DNA from: Aureitalea sp. L0-47
GTDB taxonomy: Bacteria; Bacteroidota; Bacteroidia; Flavobacteriales; Flavobacteriaceae
Assembly (NCBI RefSeq): GCF_026126405.1
Contig: NZ_JAFMTQ010000002.1
Span: 229,880-293,879 of the forward strand
Length of the DNA stretch: 64,000 nt
Direction: 5' to 3'
Shown one piece after another: positions 61,179 to 64,000 of this stretch; positions within the stretch are counted from its first letter, which is position 1; every line of letters starts with the position of its first letter. A program made the translations under genes and the position numbers. Under the pieces are notes generated by a model. That model was given only the letters and a program-made list of their open reading frames with translations. It made no database searches and was not told the DNA's origin.

Positions 61179-64000
61179 ATGAAAAAAATTACCTTACTCT
61201 TCTTTTTGAGCATGTTATGTGTCATTGGCACTTCATGGTCTCAAAATGCAGATGTGTTAGGAAGCCCAAATGGGACCGCCAATTTCTCGGAGTCTGCTTC
61301 ATTTGCTGCACCTATTTCGCATCCTTTTCCCAATAACACGGAAATGATTCCCTGTGATGGGGTATTGACAGATTACGTTAATAACACCACTCCTGGTGCC
61401 GGAATCGCAAGTCAGATCTTTCCTGATTTTGGAAACAGTACTCTGCAAAGTGCTGATGATTTTGTACCTCCCGCAGACGCAGTGATCTGTGAGGTGGATA
61501 TTATTGGTCAATTCTTTAACAGCACAACGAACACTCTTGATGATCCATCAATAAGTATTAGAATGACTATTTATGATGATGCTGCAGGACAACCAGGATC
61601 TGTAATATATACAGAAGATTTTCCTGGTTCAATTGCAGGACCTGGAAATCCTTCCTTTACACTTTCTCCAACTGCCGTACCAAATCTCACAGGAGGTACA
61701 ACTTATTGGTTGAGTGTTCAGCCTATTATGGCTTTTGGTACTTTTGGCCAATGGGGTTGGGTTGAAACTGGTGACAACAATGGAAACCAACGACAGTTTC
61801 AGGACCCTGACGGTCTTATAGGTAACCCATGTGTGAGTTGGGGAGATGCCGTATCTACATGTGGAGTAGGAACCCAGCCTGATCTGGCCATGGAGATCTC
61901 CTTTAATGCTCCTGGCGTGCCGCCAATTATCATGTGTCCAGCGGACGTAATGATAAATACGGATCCAGGTCTTTGTACCGGCATACCGAATTTCACGGAT
62001 GCGGTCGCTATTGATCCGGAAGGAGGAACGGTAACAGTTACCCAAACTATGGGTCCAGCCACTGGAACACCTTTCCCTTTAGGTGATACTATTATAGAAT
62101 TTACGGCTACTAATGATAGCCCACCTTTTGAAACAGCAACATGTCAGTTTACCGTTACTGTGCTTGACAACCAGCCACCAGTGGTTACCTGTCCTGCGGA
62201 TATCACCGTAGACAGTGACCCGGGTATCTGTGGTGCGGTAGTGACCTATCCGGATCCAACGGTTGTTGACAACTGCTTTAATAGCGGAGGTATGACGACT
62301 ACAGGTCAGGTATTATTCCCCGGAGCTGCCAATCCATTTACTGCGAATCTTACTCGTGGATATTGGTTTGTTGCGCCGGTTGACTTCAAGATGACCGCGA
62401 TCCGCGTTCCTACTGATGTATCGACGGGAGATCAGAGTATTCAGGTAATGAGAATGGACGGTGCTCCACCTGCCTTCCCTGGAACAAATAACTATCTGGA
62501 CCTTCTGTTCTATACAGGACTTGACACTAACAGTGGATATATCCCTGTTGATATTGACTTTGTTGCAGGAGACGTAGTAGGAATTCTCGGAGTACGTGGT
62601 ACTAATAATACCAATGCGTACAGTACTCAGGCAACTATAGATATCGACGGAAACACAGTAGATATACGAAGATTCGGTACACAAAATGCTATAACCGGTG
62701 GAGCTGCTCCACAAGGATCCTTCTGGACAGAAGGCGGTGCTACAGCCAATAAAAGTGAGGTAGAGTTCGATTATCAAATCGGAACTGCTCCGCAACCGGT
62801 ACCTTATACTGTTGTAACTGGTTTCCCAAGTGGAGGAACGTTCCCTGTTGGAACAACCCTTACTACACTTGAGTACACCGATCCGGGTGGAAATGCAGTT
62901 CAGTGTACGTTCAACGTAACTGTAAATGATATTGAAGCTCCAACCGTAAGTTGTATAGGTACACCGGGACCAGCTGTTGGTTCAACGGGAGATACTCCGG
63001 CACTTCCAATTCCGGATAGTGATCCGGCTGGTATTTCAACTACTATTACAGTAGCTGACGTAGGAACTGTTCTCGATATGAATGTAGATCTTGATATAGA
63101 ACACACCTGGGTAGGTGACCTTATTGTTACCCTGGAATCTCCAGCAGGTACTTCCATCACGATGATCGACAGAATGGGAGCGCCTCCGGGAACCTTCGGA
63201 TGTTCTAATAACGACCTGCTTGTAACTCTTGACGATGAGGCCACATTGCCTATCGAAGATGAGTGTAGTGGATCACCGATCACCGGTTCCTTCACTCCGA
63301 ACGAAGCACTTTCTGCCTTCGATGGAGAAGATGTGAACGGAGACTGGATCCTTACTGTTTCTGATAATGCCGGTGGAGACACAGGTACTATCAATGGATG
63401 GACGCTTAACTACGACTATGACAGTCCGGGTATACCACTTGACATCGTACTTGATGCTAACGGTATGGCTTCCATTGCTGCTTCAGCGCTTATTACAGGT
63501 GTTAACGACAACTGTGGTCCTGGTGGTGTAACCATCACTGGTGGAGTTGATAGCCCAGCGCCATTTACCCTGCCTACAACACTGGCCGGTGGTAATGGTA
63601 ACTTCGGAAACATGTTCGATATCAATGCCCTGAACGATGTGACTATCCAGTCCTTCGATATTCACGGTGATACAGGTGCTACCTTCGATGTGGAGGTATA
63701 CGCCAAGTCAGGAACCTGGGTAGGTTCGGAAGACAACCCGGCTGCCTGGACACTTATTGGAACAGCTCCTGGAGTTGTTTCCAACGGAGATGGTGTAGAA
63801 ACACCACTGAACCTTACGTTAGGATATACCATCCCTGCGGGAGAGACCCACGCGTTCTATGTAACACCAACAGATTTCTCTACAGGTGGATTTAACTATA
63901 CCAATGGTACGGCCACAGGTAATGTCTTTGCTTCGGATGCCAATATCGAGTTCTTAGAAGGAGCCGGTAAAGGATATCCGTTCTCAGGAACTACCTTCCA
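61179..64000 (+). CDS. Large secreted protein with HYR and P-domain-like modules, cut by right edge
   Basis: From ATG at 61179 the frame is open for 940 codons to the window end. A signal peptide (MKKITLLFFLSMLCVIG to SWSQ) precedes a strand-rich domain. HYR-type modules follow: one starts near residue 252 (IMCPADVMINTDPGLCTG), the next near residue 341 (VTCPADITVDSDPGICGA), interrupted by an inserted strand-rich domain. From about residue 610 a proprotein-convertase P-domain-like module is visible (VDLDIEHTWVGDLIVTLESP, GDWILTVSDNAGGDTGTI, NGWTLNYDY). Such mosaics are usually adhesins or secreted by type IX with a C-terminal sorting domain, which would lie outside the window. Confidence 0.85.
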   Translation, partial: MKKITLLFFLSMLCVIGTSWSQNADVLGSPNGTANFSESASFAAPISHPFPNNTEMIPCDGVLTDYVNNTTPGAGIASQIFPDFGNSTLQSADDFVPPADAVICEVDIIGQFFNSTTNTLDDPSISIRMTIYDDAAGQPGSVIYTEDFPGSIAGPGNPSFTLSPTAVPNLTGGTTYWLSVQPIMAFGTFGQWGWVETGDNNGNQRQFQDPDGLIGNPCVSWGDAVSTCGVGTQPDLAMEISFNAPGVPPIIMCPADVMINTDPGLCTGIPNFTDAVAIDPEGGTVTVTQTMGPATGTPFPLGDTIIEFTATNDSPPFETATCQFTVTVLDNQPPVVTCPADITVDSDPGICGAVVTYPDPTVVDNCFNSGGMTTTGQVLFPGAANPFTANLTRGYWFVAPVDFKMTAIRVPTDVSTGDQSIQVMRMDGAPPAFPGTNNYLDLLFYTGLDTNSGYIPVDIDFVAGDVVGILGVRGTNNTNAYSTQATIDIDGNTVDIRRFGTQNAITGGAAPQGSFWTEGGATANKSEVEFDYQIGTAPQPVPYTVVTGFPSGGTFPVGTTLTTLEYTDPGGNAVQCTFNVTVNDIEAPTVSCIGTPGPAVGSTGDTPALPIPDSDPAGISTTITVADVGTVLDMNVDLDIEHTWVGDLIVTLESPAGTSITMIDRMGAPPGTFGCSNNDLLVTLDDEATLPIEDECSGSPITGSFTPNEALSAFDGEDVNGDWILTVSDNAGGDTGTINGWTLNYDYDSPGIPLDIVLDANGMASIAASALITGVNDNCGPGGVTITGGVDSPAPFTLPTTLAGGNGNFGNMFDINALNDVTIQSFDIHGDTGATFDVEVYAKSGTWVGSEDNPAAWTLIGTAPGVVSNGDGVETPLNLTLGYTIPAGETHAFYVTPTDFSTGGFNYTNGTATGNVFASDANIEFLEGAGKGYPFSGTTF

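Noticed and set aside
61299..63665. Several long minus-strand open frames
   Set aside because: They are opposite the uninterrupted HYR/P-domain coding frame and have low-complexity Ser/Arg/Ile products without domains; antisense shadows.
1..64000. CRISPR arrays, tRNA/rRNA genes, insertion sequences or integrated phage
   Set aside because: No regularly spaced repeats, cloverleaf-like sequences, transposase or integrase frames were seen. The eCIS operon lacks head, packaging and lysis genes.

Overview
The window reads as a chromosomal segment of a marine-type member of the Flavobacteriaceae (Bacteroidota). Three kinds of evidence agree. Several upstream regions carry the Bacteroidota promoter form (TTTG, about 19 bases, TAnnTTTG), and Shine-Dalgarno sequences are not evident. 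Type IX secretion genes or sorting tails are present (PorZ, a DUF1501 protein with a C-terminal sorting-like domain). Many genes belong to Bacteroidota-typical families (DUF1800/DUF1501 pair, DUF6090, TonB-dependent receptor with carboxypeptidase-regulatory-like N-terminus, DUF1080, a flavobacterial gdhA neighbour). No rRNA, tRNA, CRISPR array, insertion sequence or phage integrase was seen.

Layout. 1-3.5 kb: start of an LD-carboxypeptidase (minus, cut by the edge), then a DUF1800-DUF1501 exported pair. 3.6-8.1 kb: methionyl-tRNA synthetase, a histone-deacetylase-like amidohydrolase, a tiny membrane protein and a CoA-transferase. 8.3-16.2 kb: one operon for an extracellular contractile injection system (eCIS): DUF4255 cap protein, an unknown protein, one sheath, two tubes, a VgrG/gp5-gp27-like spike hub, a very short tape-measure-like protein, an AAA+ ATPase and a DUF4280/PAAR-like tip. 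Recognisable baseplate wedge genes (gp25-like, gp6/J-like), the LysM protein and fibres are absent. 16.3-22 kb: ssb and an A+T-rich accessory stretch with a DUF6090 protein, a rare alpha/beta-hydrolase fused to an AraC DNA-binding domain, and small enzymes.

22-32 kb is a carbon-metabolism block: porin plus acetyl-CoA synthetase behind a consensus promoter, a three-gene biotin-dependent acyl-CoA carboxylase on the other strand, and PEP carboxylase. 32-38.5 kb: two lipoproteins and the porZ-recO-TonB receptor operon. 38.6-47.8 kb: glutamate dehydrogenase and its divergent neighbour, a cystathionine gamma-synthase type enzyme, ArsC-like protein, DMT exporter, and a TetR regulator with a hydrolase-thioesterase pair that share a near-identical palindrome, followed by a YheT hydrolase and an azurin.

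47.8-56.6 kb is a divergent sugar-oxidation cluster: GMC oxidoreductase, gluconate-dehydrogenase-subunit-3-like partner and a TIM-barrel on the minus strand; a TIM-barrel lipoprotein, an MFS permease, a Gfo/Idh/MocA oxidoreductase, another TIM-barrel and a DUF1080 (3-keto-disaccharide hydrolase) lipoprotein on the plus strand. A perfect 14-base palindrome of LacI-operator type lies between them; its 12-base core recurs at the gdhA promoter. 56.6-61 kb: tiny membrane protein, yicC-gmk-nadD, a lipoprotein and gpsA. 61.2 kb to the right edge: a large secreted protein with HYR and P-domain-like modules, cut by the window end.

The best candidates for something undescribed are the reduced eCIS locus, the hydrolase-AraC fusion sensor, and the two operator systems.
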